The notes under the pieces are model-generated. The model was not told where the DNA came from. It saw only the letters and a list, made by a program, of their open reading frames with translations, and did no database searches. A stretch of DNA of 54,265 nt from contig NZ_JAOART010000072.1 in NCBI RefSeq assembly GCF_025210435.1, positions 1 to 54,265 on the forward strand, written 5' to 3'. The position numbers and the translations under genes were made by a program. Within the stretch, counting starts at the first letter, position 1; the number at the start of each line of letters is the position of its first letter. The stretch is from Anaeromicrobium sp. GTDB lineage: Bacteria > Bacillota > Clostridia > Peptostreptococcales > Thermotaleaceae. This document shows positions 36,440-45,820 of this stretch, piece after piece.

Positions 36440-37615
36440 ATGGTTAAATATATTTTATCCTTTGTCCTTGGAATAGTTATAGTAGGACTTATGGAATCCT
36501 TTGGAATTGTTGAAAGATATTTTATTATTTTTTTTACTATAAACTTGTTTTTATTAGTAAAAAATATGGGAAAAATTAAGATGAAAAAACTTATATGCAT
36601 GATAGTTTGTATTAGTTGTGGTTTTATTATTACTAGCTATTGTTCCTTTCGTTTAGCATATGATAGTGGAGGAGAGACTATAAGAGCTACATTTAAATAT
36701 AAGGAAAAGACTGCCGTATTATTAGTTTTTGAGGGAGAGCCTAAAAAATATAATTTGCCCATACTTTTAAAAAATATAAAAGGAGATAAAAGATTTAAAC
36801 CTATACTTACCACACCTTTTAAATTATATAAGAGAAAGAGAATATATGAACGTATGGGAAATAGCAATTATGAACAGATTTGTAATAATATATATTTAAA
36901 ATTAGTTAACAGATTAGGGAAAGGATATGATGTGTTTTTAGGTTACTCTAAAAATACACCCTATTATGAAGAGTTAATTAATAAGAAAATATTTAAAAAT
37001 AATTATAAAAGAATAATAGTAGTTCCTATAGCACTAACAGAGTCAAAGGTCTATTACAATACAATTAATAACATATCCATGAAAGAGGCCTATTATAAGG
37101 ATTGTGAATTTAAGTTTGCTAAACCTCTTTACTCTAGTAAAAATGTAGTTTTAAGTATTATTAGAAGTATTAATAATAGGCAAGAGGGATTAGATAAAAA
37201 TAAAATAGGAATAATTTTATTAGGAGAGGCTTCTAAAAATCTAGAGAATAAATATGTGGAACATAGAAGTATAAAAGAAGAAGGGGCCTTGGTGAAGAAA
37301 ATAAAAAAGGGATTAGTGAATCTTGGTTATGATGAACGAAAAATTTTATATGGTTTTGATTATCCAAATGGGCAACATATGGAAAAATTGTTAATTCAAC
37401 TTCAGCAATATGGAATAGAAAAAATATTTATTGTAAATACTGGAGATATTGTAGATACTATTAATAATCAGTATATAGTTCATAAAATTATTAATCATGC
37501 CAATAATATGGAAGAGATTGAATCCTTGTATATTAAGGGTTGGGGAGAAGATGATCTGTTAATAGAAGCCATAGAATTTAAAATTAGGTCAATTAATGTT
37601 GAAAAATGGAACTAG
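36440..37615 (+). CDS. Membrane-anchored protein with a ferrochelatase-like domain
   Basis: A 391-residue protein with three hydrophobic segments in the first ~68 residues (about 4-21, 26-41, 52-67), then a soluble domain. That domain follows the chelatase pattern: an opening strand (AVLLVFEGEP), GYDVFLGYSKNTPYYEELI, RIIVVPIALTES, then KIGIILLGEAS, GLVNLGY, YGFDYPNGQHMEKLLIQLQQYGIEKIFIV. The usual catalytic His after the second-half strand (SxHG) is replaced by LGEAS, so metal insertion is doubtful. GGGGGTG precedes the ATG. It is followed by the M16 peptidase pair. The family call rests on pattern only. Confidence 0.55.
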   Translation: MVKYILSFVLGIVIVGLMESFGIVERYFIIFFTINLFLLVKNMGKIKMKKLICMIVCISCGFIITSYCSFRLAYDSGGETIRATFKYKEKTAVLLVFEGEPKKYNLPILLKNIKGDKRFKPILTTPFKLYKRKRIYERMGNSNYEQICNNIYLKLVNRLGKGYDVFLGYSKNTPYYEELINKKIFKNNYKRIIVVPIALTESKVYYNTINNISMKEAYYKDCEFKFAKPLYSSKNVVLSIIRSINNRQEGLDKNKIGIILLGEASKNLENKYVEHRSIKEEGALVKKIKKGLVNLGYDERKILYGFDYPNGQHMEKLLIQLQQYGIEKIFIVNTGDIVDTINNQYIVHKIINHANNMEEIESLYIKGWGEDDLLIEAIEFKIRSINVEKWN

Positions 37616-37701
37616 AAACATTAAAATATTCATATATATGGATATGATGGTAAATTTTAAATATAATACTGTATAGTAGGACTTATTGAGGAGGGGTATG
37701 T

Positions 37702-38979
37702 TTGCCAAATTTATACAAAAGCACCATGAGTAAAAATGTAAATTTACATATTATTAAAACTAAGAAATTCAAAACTAATCTAATAAATGTTTTTCTAAAA
37801 AGACCCTTGAGACAAGATGAGGTGAGTAAAAATGCCTTACTTACCATGGTATTAGGTAGGGGTAGTAAAAACTATCCTAATACAAAGGTATTGTCAGAAG
37901 AACTTGAAAATTTATATGGGGCAGCCTTTGTATGGGATACGGCTAAAAAGGGTGAGAAAAATATCATTAGAATTGCTTTTCAAATGGTGAATGATATGTA
38001 TGTTAAGGATGATCATGTATTTAAAAAGGGACTTAGCATATTAAATGACTTTATTAATAATCCATTGGTAGAGAATAACAAATTTAATGAGGAATATGTG
38101 AAACAGGAGAAGAAAAATTTAATAGAGCGTATTGAAGCTCAAAAAAATGATAAGATGAGATATGCTTATGATAGGTGCATAGAAGAAATGTGTAAGGGAG
38201 AACCCTTTGCCCTTAGTGAGTATGGAAGTGTTGAGGATGTGAATAAGATCACACCTGAGGAACTTTATAGTCACTATGAGGATATAATAAAATCTTCTGA
38301 AATAGACCTATGTGTAGTAGGTAATGTTAAAAAAGATGAAATTGAAAAGATTATAGAAGAAAATTTGAAATTTAATGTAGATAGTGTGGTTCCTGTAAAA
38401 AGGGAAAAAATAAGTGGAGCTAGAGAAGAGGTACAAGTAGTTACAGATGAAATGGATATAAATCAGGGAAAACTAACTTTAGGTTATAAAACAAATGTGG
38501 CCTATGAAGATAAGTTATATAATCCTTTAGTAGTTTATTCATCCATATTAGGTGGAGGAGTAAACTCTAAGTTATTTAAAAATGTACGTGAAAAAGAGAG
38601 TCTTTGTTATTATGTTTTCTCTAGAATAGAAAAGTTCAAATCCTTAATGTTTATAGGGTCTGGCATTGAGTTTGATAAATACGAAAGGGCCATAGAAGTA
38701 ATAGGTGAGCAAATAGACAGTATGAAAAAGGGAGATTTTAATGAGGATGACATTATAAGTGCTAAGAATTCAATCATTACTTCTGTTAGATCTATGACTG
38801 ATAGTGCTGGAATGCTTTCTGATTTTTATTATACTCAAAGTATAAGTAAAACTAACGATTCTATTGAAGAAATCATAGAAAAAATAAGAAGGGTAAGTAA
38901 GGAAGAAATAATTGAAGTAGCAAGTAAAATTCAACTAGATACTATATACTTCCTTAAAAACAAAGGGGAGGAAAAATAA
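37702..38979 (+). CDS. M16 peptidase-like protein, YmfF type (non-catalytic partner)
   Basis: A 425-residue M16-fold protein resembling Bacillus YmfF. The HxxEH zinc motif is absent from the N-terminal domain, as in YmfF; the C-terminal half keeps the SILGGGVNSKLFKNVREKESLCYYVFS segment typical of M16 proteins. It starts at TTG, with GGAGGGG about 7 bases upstream; an ATG four bases earlier is out of frame. Its TAA overlaps the ATG of the YmfH-type gene by one base (TAATG). The pair is expected to form a heterodimer; recent annotation links it to EF-P modification. Confidence 0.85.
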   Translation: MPNLYKSTMSKNVNLHIIKTKKFKTNLINVFLKRPLRQDEVSKNALLTMVLGRGSKNYPNTKVLSEELENLYGAAFVWDTAKKGEKNIIRIAFQMVNDMYVKDDHVFKKGLSILNDFINNPLVENNKFNEEYVKQEKKNLIERIEAQKNDKMRYAYDRCIEEMCKGEPFALSEYGSVEDVNKITPEELYSHYEDIIKSSEIDLCVVGNVKKDEIEKIIEENLKFNVDSVVPVKREKISGAREEVQVVTDEMDINQGKLTLGYKTNVAYEDKLYNPLVVYSSILGGGVNSKLFKNVREKESLCYYVFSRIEKFKSLMFIGSGIEFDKYERAIEVIGEQIDSMKKGDFNEDDIISAKNSIITSVRSMTDSAGMLSDFYYTQSISKTNDSIEEIIEKIRRVSKEEIIEVASKIQLDTIYFLKNKGEEK

Positions 38980-40262
38980 TGGAGAATAAAATAATACAAA
39001 GTTCCATATTAAAAGAGAGTATGTCCTATAAAAAGTTAGACTGTGGACTTGAAGTTTATTATATGCCAAAGATGGGATATAGTAAGCAGTATGCCATCTT
39101 TGCTACTAAGTACGGATCTAATGATAGTAATTTCATAATTCCAGGAGAAGGAAAAGAGACCCATGTGCCTGATGGTATAGCCCATTTTCTTGAGCACAAA
39201 CTCTTTGAAGAAAAGGAAGGAAGTATATTTGATAAGTTTTCGGAATTAGGTTCAAATGTGAATGCCTATACAAACTTTACTTCAACTTGTTATTTATTTT
39301 CATGCACAGATAGATTTTATGAAAATTTAGAACTTCTTATGAACTTCGTTCAAAGTCCATATTTTACAGATGAAAATGTGGAGAAGGAAAAGGGAATCAT
39401 ATCTCAAGAGATACGTATGTATGATGATAATCCTGGTTGGAAAGTATTTTTCAATGCTCTACGTGCCATGTACCATAATCATCCAGTAAAAATTGATATA
39501 GCAGGTACTGTGGAGAGTATTACTAAAATAACTAAAGAAGACTTATATAAGTGTTATAATACCTTTTATAATTTAAATAACATGGTTGTCTTTGTAGTGG
39601 GAGACCTTGAAGAAGACAAAGTATTTAAAACTATAGAGGATAATCTAAAGGAAGATCATACTTTAGGAGACATAAAGAGGATTTATCCTAATGAACCAAA
39701 TAGTGTAGTTAAGGAAATTATAGAAGAAAAATTAGATGTATCTATTCCACTTTTTAATGTATGCTTTAAAGATTGGGATGTGGGCAAAGATGGAAAGGAA
39801 CTTTTAAAAAAGGAAATAAGTACAAAGATATTATTAGATATGCTATTTGGAAAAAGTTCTAAGCTTTATTCTAAATTATACGAAGAGGGACTTATTAATG
39901 ATTCCTTTGAAGCAGATTACACAGGAGATATTGATTATGGACACTCTATGGTTGGTGGAGAATCAAAGGATCCTAAATTAGTTAGGGATAAAATTATGGA
40001 GTATGTGAAAAAAGTGAAGGCAGAAGGTCTTTGTGAGAAGAGCTTTGAAAGGGTTAAGAAGAAGTTGTTAGGAAAGCATCTAAGTTCATACAATTCTGTA
40101 GATAATATAGCTACTACATTTATTGCTTATAAGTTTAAGAATATAAATATGTTTGATTATATGGAAGTATTAGAGAGTATGGATTTTAATTATGTTAATA
40201 AAAGATTTAAAAATCATATAAAAGAAGAGACTAGTGCTTTATCTATAGTTAGTCCAAAGTAA
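38979..40262 (+). CDS. M16 family zinc peptidase, YmfH type
   Basis: A 427-residue M16 peptidase with the inverted zinc motif HFLEH (about 68-72) followed downstream by the conserved glutamate region EKGIISQEIRMYDD. It is the catalytic partner of the preceding protein. GGGGAGG lies inside the end of the upstream gene, and the start overlaps its stop, indicating translational coupling. No signal peptide, so cytoplasmic. Confidence 0.88.
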   Translation: MENKIIQSSILKESMSYKKLDCGLEVYYMPKMGYSKQYAIFATKYGSNDSNFIIPGEGKETHVPDGIAHFLEHKLFEEKEGSIFDKFSELGSNVNAYTNFTSTCYLFSCTDRFYENLELLMNFVQSPYFTDENVEKEKGIISQEIRMYDDNPGWKVFFNALRAMYHNHPVKIDIAGTVESITKITKEDLYKCYNTFYNLNNMVVFVVGDLEEDKVFKTIEDNLKEDHTLGDIKRIYPNEPNSVVKEIIEEKLDVSIPLFNVCFKDWDVGKDGKELLKKEISTKILLDMLFGKSSKLYSKLYEEGLINDSFEADYTGDIDYGHSMVGGESKDPKLVRDKIMEYVKKVKAEGLCEKSFERVKKKLLGKHLSSYNSVDNIATTFIAYKFKNINMFDYMEVLESMDFNYVNKRFKNHIKEETSALSIVSPK

Positions 40263-40302
40263 ATTTGTAAATATGGATACTATTGATTATAATTAAGTAG
40301 AT

Positions 40303-40325
40303 GGTTGTCAGAATTTCTGACAACC
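40303..40325 (+). terminator. Hairpin after the M16 pair
   Basis: A perfect inverted repeat GGTTGTCAGAA / TTCTGACAACC with one central base, followed by AAATTTT, 40 bp after the peptidase stop and 27 bp before the lgt start. Terminator is most likely; an lgt operator is the alternative. Confidence 0.6.
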
Positions 40326-40351
40326 AAATTTTAATGCAAGGGGTGACAGTT

Positions 40352-41092
40352 ATGGATCCAGTAGCTTTTTATGCATTCGGCATAGGTATTAGATGGTATG
40401 GTATTTTAATAGCTTCAGGAATACTTTTAGGAACACTTATAGCTATTAGGCGTGCTAAAAGAGTTGGTATTAATGAAGAAAATATATTAGACATGTTGTT
40501 ATTTGCAGTGCCTGCCTCTATAGTAGGTGCAAGAGCCTATTATGTATTATTTAATTGGGAATATTATGCAGGGGATTTTTACAAGATAATAAATGTAAGA
40601 CAGGGTGGCCTTGCCATACACGGAGGTGTGATAGGAGGAGCATTGGTTGCATATTTATATTGTAAAAGTAAAAATATTTCCTTTCCTAAGATGGCTGACA
40701 TATGTGCACCAAGTTTGATTTTAGGCCAAGCCATAGGAAGATGGGGGAATTTTATAAACCAGGAAGCCCATGGTGGACCTACAGATTTACCCTGGGGAAT
40801 AATAGTAGATGGAGTAAAAGTTCACCCAACCTTTTTATATGAATCCCTATGGAACTTCATGGTCTTTGGAGTATTACTTTGGTATGACAAAAGGAAAAAA
40901 TTCGACGGAGAATTATTTCTTTTCTATCTAATGTTGTATTCTGTAGCAAGATTTTTTATAGAGGGCTTAAGGACTGATAGCCTAATGTTTGCAGGTATGA
41001 GAGTGGCTCAATTAATAAGTATTGGGGCAATAGTACTGTCTGCTGTAGTAGTTTATCTAGTAAGAAAAAAGAAATATAATGATATGATATAA
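40352..41092 (+). CDS. lgt: Prolipoprotein diacylglyceryl transferase Lgt
   Basis: Transfers diacylglycerol from phosphatidylglycerol to the lipobox Cys of prolipoproteins at the membrane. The 246-residue protein has about seven membrane segments, IRWYGILIASGILLG near the N-terminus, GGLAIHGGVIGG and the Lgt signature GRWGNFINQEAHGGPT. I chose ATG at 40352, with AAGGGGTGA upstream; an in-frame upstream ATG at 40301 would translate through the hairpin at 40303-40325 and has no ribosome site. Stands alone between M16 genes and spo0E-like gene. Confidence 0.94.
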   Translation: MDPVAFYAFGIGIRWYGILIASGILLGTLIAIRRAKRVGINEENILDMLLFAVPASIVGARAYYVLFNWEYYAGDFYKIINVRQGGLAIHGGVIGGALVAYLYCKSKNISFPKMADICAPSLILGQAIGRWGNFINQEAHGGPTDLPWGIIVDGVKVHPTFLYESLWNFMVFGVLLWYDKRKKFDGELFLFYLMLYSVARFFIEGLRTDSLMFAGMRVAQLISIGAIVLSAVVVYLVRKKKYNDMI

Positions 41093-41226
41093 AAGAAAGA
41101 TGAAAAAAATGGCAGAAAATTCTTGAATCGAATTGACATTATATGTAATTTGTAATATCATGTTTCTGTGCTATTTTTATCACGAAAAAACCACAAAATT
41201 TCTGTTGAAATCAGGGAGGAAATATA

Positions 41227-41367
41227 ATGTCAAAGCGTGATATTGAGAATTTAAGATGTAAATTGTATAATTTGATTAAAAATAGGTCAAGTTATGACGA
41301 AATTTACAAAGCCAGTACAGATTTAGATGAAATGATAGTTTTATATTATAGAAAATTGGTTATATAA
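41227..41367 (+). CDS. Spo0E-like sporulation regulatory protein (46 residues)
   Basis: A 46-residue protein of the Spo0E-like aspartyl-phosphatase family. It has two short helices joined by a loop; the second carries the family motif S-x-x-L-D as STDLDEMIVLYY (about 33-44). Family members remove phosphate from Spo0A~P and delay sporulation. GGGAGGAAATATA precedes the ATG, a strong and well-spaced ribosome site. A terminator follows 10 bp after its stop, so it is an independent gene between lgt and mraZ. Its substrate here is inferred from the family. Confidence 0.8.
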   Translation: MSKRDIENLRCKLYNLIKNRSSYDEIYKASTDLDEMIVLYYRKLVI

Positions 41368-41376
41368 ATTACAAAG

Positions 41377-41410
41377 TCTTTAAGAATAAATCTTAAGGGC
41401 TTTTTTTTTA
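41377..41410 (+). terminator. Intrinsic terminator of the Spo0E-like gene
   Basis: CTTTAAGA and TCTTAAGG form a stem with one G-T pair and a 5-base loop, followed by GC and a run of nine T's. Confidence 0.8.
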
Positions 41411-41679
41411 TTATTCTATCCACTTTACTCCACCCTATAGAAAAAAAAGCTGAAAGCTAGGGATTTTCATGGGGGAGGGAAGTGGATGAGATTTTTTCAT
41501 ATATAAACTAAAGGGGAGACTAAATACCTAAATTTATAATAAAAACAACATAGGTGGAGGGGCAAGTATTAAAAATAAAAGGGTTGTATATGAGATTTAC
41601 CAATGGGTAGATGTGAAATTATAGTATTTCTTTTCTATGTATTTTCGTATGAAAAATATTTCTATTTAATAGAAGGAAT
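41411..41679 (+). other. Gene-free stretch upstream of the mraZ promoter
   Basis: About 270 bp of AT-rich DNA with several purine-rich blocks (for example GGGGGAGGGAAG near 41471) that resemble ribosome sites but are not followed by an open frame of any length. I see no repeat copy or RNA gene here. Confidence 0.5.
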
Positions 41680-41708
41680 TTAACATTTATGATAGAATTA
41701 ATTATAAC
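41680..41708 (+). promoter_or_regulatory. Promoter of the dcw cluster (mraZ)
   Basis: TTAACA (41680-41685) and TATAAC (41703-41708) are 17 bp apart. The predicted start near 41715 lies inside the MraZ repeats that follow. Confidence 0.6.
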
Positions 41709-41733
41709 GTGGTAAAAAGTGGTGCGCAGTGGA
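41709..41733 (+). promoter_or_regulatory. MraZ operator: three GTGG repeats with 10-bp spacing
   Basis: GTGG occurs at 41709, 41719 and 41729, exactly one helical turn apart. Known MraZ sites are direct repeats of a TGGG- or GTGG-like box with about 10-bp period. They begin right after the -10 and cover the transcription start, so MraZ binding should repress its own operon. Confidence 0.75.
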
Positions 41734-41760
41734 GGGGTTTCCCAAAGAAGGGGTGGAAAT

Positions 41761-42192
41761 GTGTTTATAGGTGAACATTTTCATACAATTGACTCAAAGG
41801 GCAGGATGATAGTTCCTTCTAAGTTTAGAGACGAACTTGGAGAATCTTTTATAGTTACAAAGGGACTAGACAACTGTTTATTTGTGTATCCCCAAAATGA
41901 GTGGAAACAATTTGAAGAAAAACTAAGAACTCTACCCCTAACAAGTAGAGATGCAAGGGCATTTGTAAGATTATTTTTCTCAGGAGCTACTGAATGTAGT
42001 TTGGACAAGCAGGGAAGAATTAACTTACCAGCTAATCTAAGACAGCACGCTAAAATTGACAAAGAAGTTGTAACAATAGGAGTTTCTACGAGAGTAGAAA
42101 TTTGGAGTAAGGAAGAATGGAACAGATATAATGATAGCGAAGAGCTAAGTTATGATGCAATAGCTGAAAAAATGGTGGAACTAGGGATTTAA
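41761..42192 (+). CDS. mraZ: Transcriptional regulator MraZ
   Basis: A 143-residue DNA-binding regulator made of two SpoVT/AbrB-like halves. The first half has [16 protein letters not shown] (about 8-23), the second [15 protein letters not shown] (about 80-94); these DxxGR motifs contact DNA. I start it at GTG 41761, giving [15 protein letters not shown] like other MraZ proteins, with GGGGTGG upstream; longer frames add a non-conserved basic leader that overlaps the operator. First gene of the dcw cluster. Confidence 0.93.
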   Translation: MFIGEHFHTIDSKGRMIVPSKFRDELGESFIVTKGLDNCLFVYPQNEWKQFEEKLRTLPLTSRDARAFVRLFFSGATECSLDKQGRINLPANLRQHAKIDKEVVTIGVSTRVEIWSKEEWNRYNDSEELSYDAIAEKMVELGI

Positions 42193-42251
42193 ATAAAAGA
42201 ATAGACAATGGTAGATAATAATCATAAAAGAAATGAAAGCAGGTGATACTT

Positions 42252-43187
42252 TTGGAATTTAATCATGTGTCTGTACTACTGAAAGAAACGGTAGATAATT
42301 TAGAAATTAAACCAAATGGTATATATGTGGATGGTACTCTAGGTGGAGGTGGTCATTCTTCATATATATGTGAACAACTATCTAAAGAGGGAAGTTTAAT
42401 TGGTATAGATCAGGATAAGGATGCCTTAAAATCCGCATCTAAGAGATTAGAAGCATATGAAAATAATAAAATTTTTGTACATAGTAATTTTTCCAATATT
42501 AAAAATGTGTTAGAGGAACTTGAAATAGATAAAATAGATGGAATGATACTAGACCTAGGAGTATCTTCATATCAGTTAGATGAAGCACAAAGGGGTTTTT
42601 CATATCAGCAGGATGCACCACTTGATATGAGAATGAATAGGGATGTGCCATTTACTGCATGGAATGTGGTAAATGAGTATGAGGAATCAGAAATATTTAG
42701 AATCATAAAAGAGTATGGTGAAGATAGGTGGGCTAGTAGAATTGCCAAGTTCATAGTTAAGGAGCGAGATGAAAAAAGTATAGATACAACAATAGAACTT
42801 GTAGAAGTTATAAAAAAGGCAATTCCAGCTGCTGCTAGAAGGGAAGGGCCTCATCCAGCAAAGAGGACTTTTCAAGCCATAAGGATTGAAGTTAATAATG
42901 AATTAGGAATTATAGAAAATACCATAAAGGATGCTGTAGAAAAATTGAATAAGGGTGGTAGACTTTCTATTATCACTTTCCACTCCCTAGAGGATAGAAT
43001 AGTTAAAAAAACTTTTAAAGAATTGAGTATTGCATGCACTTGCCCTCCTGAGTTTCCCATGTGTATGTGTGGAGGTAAAGCTAAGGTAAAAAGAATAACT
43101 AAAAAGCCCATATTACCATCAAAGGAAGAAATTCATGTAAATCCACGTTCAAGAAGCGCTAAATTAAGAGTAGCCCAAAAACTTTAA
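42252..43187 (+). CDS. rsmH: 16S rRNA (cytosine-N4)-methyltransferase RsmH
   Basis: Methylates N4 of C1402 in 16S rRNA. The 311-residue protein has [13 protein letters not shown] at the start, the AdoMet motif [10 protein letters not shown] (about 28-37), [18 protein letters not shown] and the C-terminal [14 protein letters not shown] and [10 protein letters not shown], all diagnostic. I chose TTG at 42252: AGCAGGTGAT lies upstream at good distance and the protein then begins like its homologues; a GTG at 42243 overlaps that ribosome site. Confidence 0.95.
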   Translation: MEFNHVSVLLKETVDNLEIKPNGIYVDGTLGGGGHSSYICEQLSKEGSLIGIDQDKDALKSASKRLEAYENNKIFVHSNFSNIKNVLEELEIDKIDGMILDLGVSSYQLDEAQRGFSYQQDAPLDMRMNRDVPFTAWNVVNEYEESEIFRIIKEYGEDRWASRIAKFIVKERDEKSIDTTIELVEVIKKAIPAAARREGPHPAKRTFQAIRIEVNNELGIIENTIKDAVEKLNKGGRLSIITFHSLEDRIVKKTFKELSIACTCPPEFPMCMCGGKAKVKRITKKPILPSKEEIHVNPRSRSAKLRVAQKL

Positions 43188-43216
43188 TGTTCTAAAAAGT
43201 AAAGAAGGTGAATAAG

Positions 43217-43723
43217 TTGTTAGTAGCAAAACGTAAGTATAGTTATTCTGAGGAGAATATTCCCCAAAGGGAAGAAAAGAAAAAAATAGAGAAAAAGATA
43301 AATAGAAAAAATAAAAAAGGCAATAAATTATTTTTTTATAAAGTGCAAACTATAGTTACACTCTTGATTACTGCAACTTTTTGCGTGGGGATACTGGCAG
43401 GTTATGCGGAAATTAGTAAATTAAAATATGAAGTGAATAATTTGGTGAAAGAATCAAAGAAAGTTCAATCTGAAATAAACAGACTAAAGGTGGAAGTTGA
43501 TAAGGTAAAGAGAAGTAATTTGATAGAAGAGAAGGCAACTGCCACTTTAGGAATGCAATATCCAGAAAAAAGACAAATGGTATTCTTAGAAGTGGATGAT
43601 CTTGATCTGAAAAGAAATTTAGAGAAAAACACTAAAATTGAAGAAAAAGCCACTTTTATGGATCGTGTTAAGGGGACTATGGGCAAGATGATAACTAGTA
43701 TAAAAGGCAATTTTAACATTTAG
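43217..43723 (+). CDS. ftsL: FtsL-like cell division protein
   Basis: A 168-residue bitopic protein: a basic cytoplasmic stretch (about 1-40), one membrane segment (TIVTLLITATFCVGILAGY, about 46-64), then a coiled-coil segment (KLKYEVNNLVKESKKVQSEI and on) and a short extracellular end. This layout, and the position between rsmH and the class B PBP gene, identify FtsL, which recruits FtsW/FtsI-type synthases to the septum. TTG at 43217 is preceded by AAGAAGGTG; GTG at 43208 lies within that site. The C-terminal tail is longer than in Bacillus FtsL. Confidence 0.8.
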   Translation: MLVAKRKYSYSEENIPQREEKKKIEKKINRKNKKGNKLFFYKVQTIVTLLITATFCVGILAGYAEISKLKYEVNNLVKESKKVQSEINRLKVEVDKVKRSNLIEEKATATLGMQYPEKRQMVFLEVDDLDLKRNLEKNTKIEEKATFMDRVKGTMGKMITSIKGNFNI

Positions 43724-43740
43724 TAGGGGGGAAACTTAAA

Positions 43741-45729
43741 TTGGCAATACCCAGCATTACAAATAAAAAGAGACTAGTCTTATTATTGTTTTTATCTAGC
43801 TTAGCTTTACTTCTACTAGTATTTCGTCTTGGGTGGATTCAAATTGTAAAAGGTGAAAGATATAGGGAAATGGCCCAAGTACAACAAACTAGAGACATTC
43901 CTATTCCTGCTAAAAGAGGAATAATCTATGATAGAAATGGAAAAGAATTAGCCATAAGTGCAAGTACATATACTGTATGGGCAAGACCAACGGAAGTGAC
44001 TAAATCAGGTAAAGGTTATGAGATAGCAGCTAAGTTGGCTGAAATCCTTGGAGAAAGTGAAGAGGATATAAGGAAAAAAGTTACTAAGAAAAATACAAAT
44101 TTAGTAAAAGTTAAAAAGTGGATAGAAAAGGAAATAGCAGATAGCATAAGGGAGGCTGGCTTAAAGGGCATATCCATAGCAGAAGATAATAGAAGATATT
44201 ATCCCTTTGGAAACTTTGCATCCCATGTGATAGGCCATACTACAGATGATAATATGGGCCTATCAGGAGTTGAACTAAAATATGATAAATACTTAAGTGG
44301 TTTACCTGGTAGATGGATAAAAAATACAGATGCAGCAGGAAGACAACTTTATTATGGGACGGATAAGTATTATGAAGCTGAAAATGGATTAAATGTGGTT
44401 TTAACCATAGATGAAATAATTCAACATTTTACAGAAAAGGCCCTTAATAATGCATTGGCTAAAACAGAGGCGAAAAGAGTATTTGGAATAGTTATGGACC
44501 CTAAAACGGGAGATGTGCTGGCCATGTCAGTTAAACCAGACTATGATCCTAATAATGCAAGAACTCCACTAGATGAAAATCTAAAAAGGGAGTATGATGT
44601 GGCTGATAGCAAAGAAAAATCCAAAATTTGGAATAAAATGTGGAGAAATCCAATAATCAGTGACACATATGAGCCAGGATCAACCTTCAAACTTATAACA
44701 TCAGCAGCAGGTCTTGAAGAAGGGGTGGTAGATCCTAATTCACCCTTTAATTCACCAGGTTATACTATTGTAGCTGGACAAAGATTAAAGTGTTGGAGAT
44801 ATTATAGACCCCATGGTCATCAAACCTTTACAGAAGGTGTTCAAAACTCCTGTAACCCAGTTTTTGTTGAAGTTGGTCAAAGATTAGGGGTAGAAAAATA
44901 TTATGAGTATTTAGATGCCTTTGGATTTACTAATACTACAGGTATTGATTTACCTGGTGAAGGAAGGGCCATAATACAAAATAAAAATATAATAGGACCT
45001 GTTGAACTTGCCACCATATCATATGGTCAAGGAATATCGGTTACTCCCCTTCAATTAATGAGTGCCATTTCGGCTGTGGGAAATGATGGTAAACTTATGA
45101 AACCTAGGATAGTAAAAGAGTTAGTTGATGATGAGGGGAATGTAATCCATAGATATGAACCTAACATGGTTAGACAAGTAATATCTGAAAAAACGGCTAC
45201 CGAATTAAGGACTATAATGGAAAGTGTTGTTTCAAAGGGGTCTGGGAAGAAGGCCTATATACCAGGATATAGAGTAGGTGGAAAGACGGGGACAGCAGAT
45301 AAAGTAATAGATGGAAGGTATGCAAAGGGGAAAACCTATTCATCCTTTGTTTCACTGGCCCCTGCAAATGATCCAAAGTTAGCTGTTTTAGTAGTAATAG
45401 ATGAACCTCAGGGAGTTAGATTTGGGAGTTTAACTGCCGCACCAGCCGTAGGAGAAATATTAAAGGATTCCCTTAGATATCTTGAAGTAGAACCTCAATT
45501 TAATCAGGAAGAAGTTAAAGAATATGAAAGGGTGGAAGTATCTGTGCCAGAGATAAGAAACCTTCCACTAAAGGAAGCGGCTAAAGTTTTAAGTGGAAAG
45601 AATCTTAGATATGAGACTGAACCTATGGAAGTTGAAAATTCTGATGTTACTATTATAGATCAGTTTCCAAAGCCTGGAGCTAAGGTGTTAGAAAATTCGG
45701 TCATAATATTGTACTTGAAAAAGGAATAA
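43741..45729 (+). CDS. spoVD: Class B penicillin-binding protein, SpoVD/FtsI type
   Basis: A 662-residue transpeptidase that crosslinks peptidoglycan at the septum or spore cortex. One N-terminal membrane segment (about 12-32) is followed by a dimerisation domain. The transpeptidase motifs are STFK (Ser about 314), SCN (about 370-372) and KTGT (about 514-517). A single PASTA domain closes the protein (about 600-662). The PASTA domain and position match SpoVD of clostridia, but a vegetative FtsI role cannot be excluded. Starts at TTG with GGGGGGAAA upstream. Confidence 0.9.
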   Translation: MAIPSITNKKRLVLLLFLSSLALLLLVFRLGWIQIVKGERYREMAQVQQTRDIPIPAKRGIIYDRNGKELAISASTYTVWARPTEVTKSGKGYEIAAKLAEILGESEEDIRKKVTKKNTNLVKVKKWIEKEIADSIREAGLKGISIAEDNRRYYPFGNFASHVIGHTTDDNMGLSGVELKYDKYLSGLPGRWIKNTDAAGRQLYYGTDKYYEAENGLNVVLTIDEIIQHFTEKALNNALAKTEAKRVFGIVMDPKTGDVLAMSVKPDYDPNNARTPLDENLKREYDVADSKEKSKIWNKMWRNPIISDTYEPGSTFKLITSAAGLEEGVVDPNSPFNSPGYTIVAGQRLKCWRYYRPHGHQTFTEGVQNSCNPVFVEVGQRLGVEKYYEYLDAFGFTNTTGIDLPGEGRAIIQNKNIIGPVELATISYGQGISVTPLQLMSAISAVGNDGKLMKPRIVKELVDDEGNVIHRYEPNMVRQVISEKTATELRTIMESVVSKGSGKKAYIPGYRVGGKTGTADKVIDGRYAKGKTYSSFVSLAPANDPKLAVLVVIDEPQGVRFGSLTAAPAVGEILKDSLRYLEVEPQFNQEEVKEYERVEVSVPEIRNLPLKEAAKVLSGKNLRYETEPMEVENSDVTIIDQFPKPGAKVLENSVIILYLKKE

Positions 45730-45790
45730 CTTAAAACTTAGGTAAATCCTATATTTATTAACAATCTAAACCTAAAATGTATATAAATTG

Positions 45791-45799
45791 TGTTATAAT
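45791..45799 (+). promoter_or_regulatory. Extended -10 promoter in the spoVD-murE gap
   Basis: TGTTATAAT is a strong extended -10 (TGn + TATAAT). The predicted start would be near 45806, only about 15 bases before a terminator-like hairpin. Confidence 0.5.
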
Positions 45800-45820
45800 T
45801 AGAATAAATGAAAAATAATT

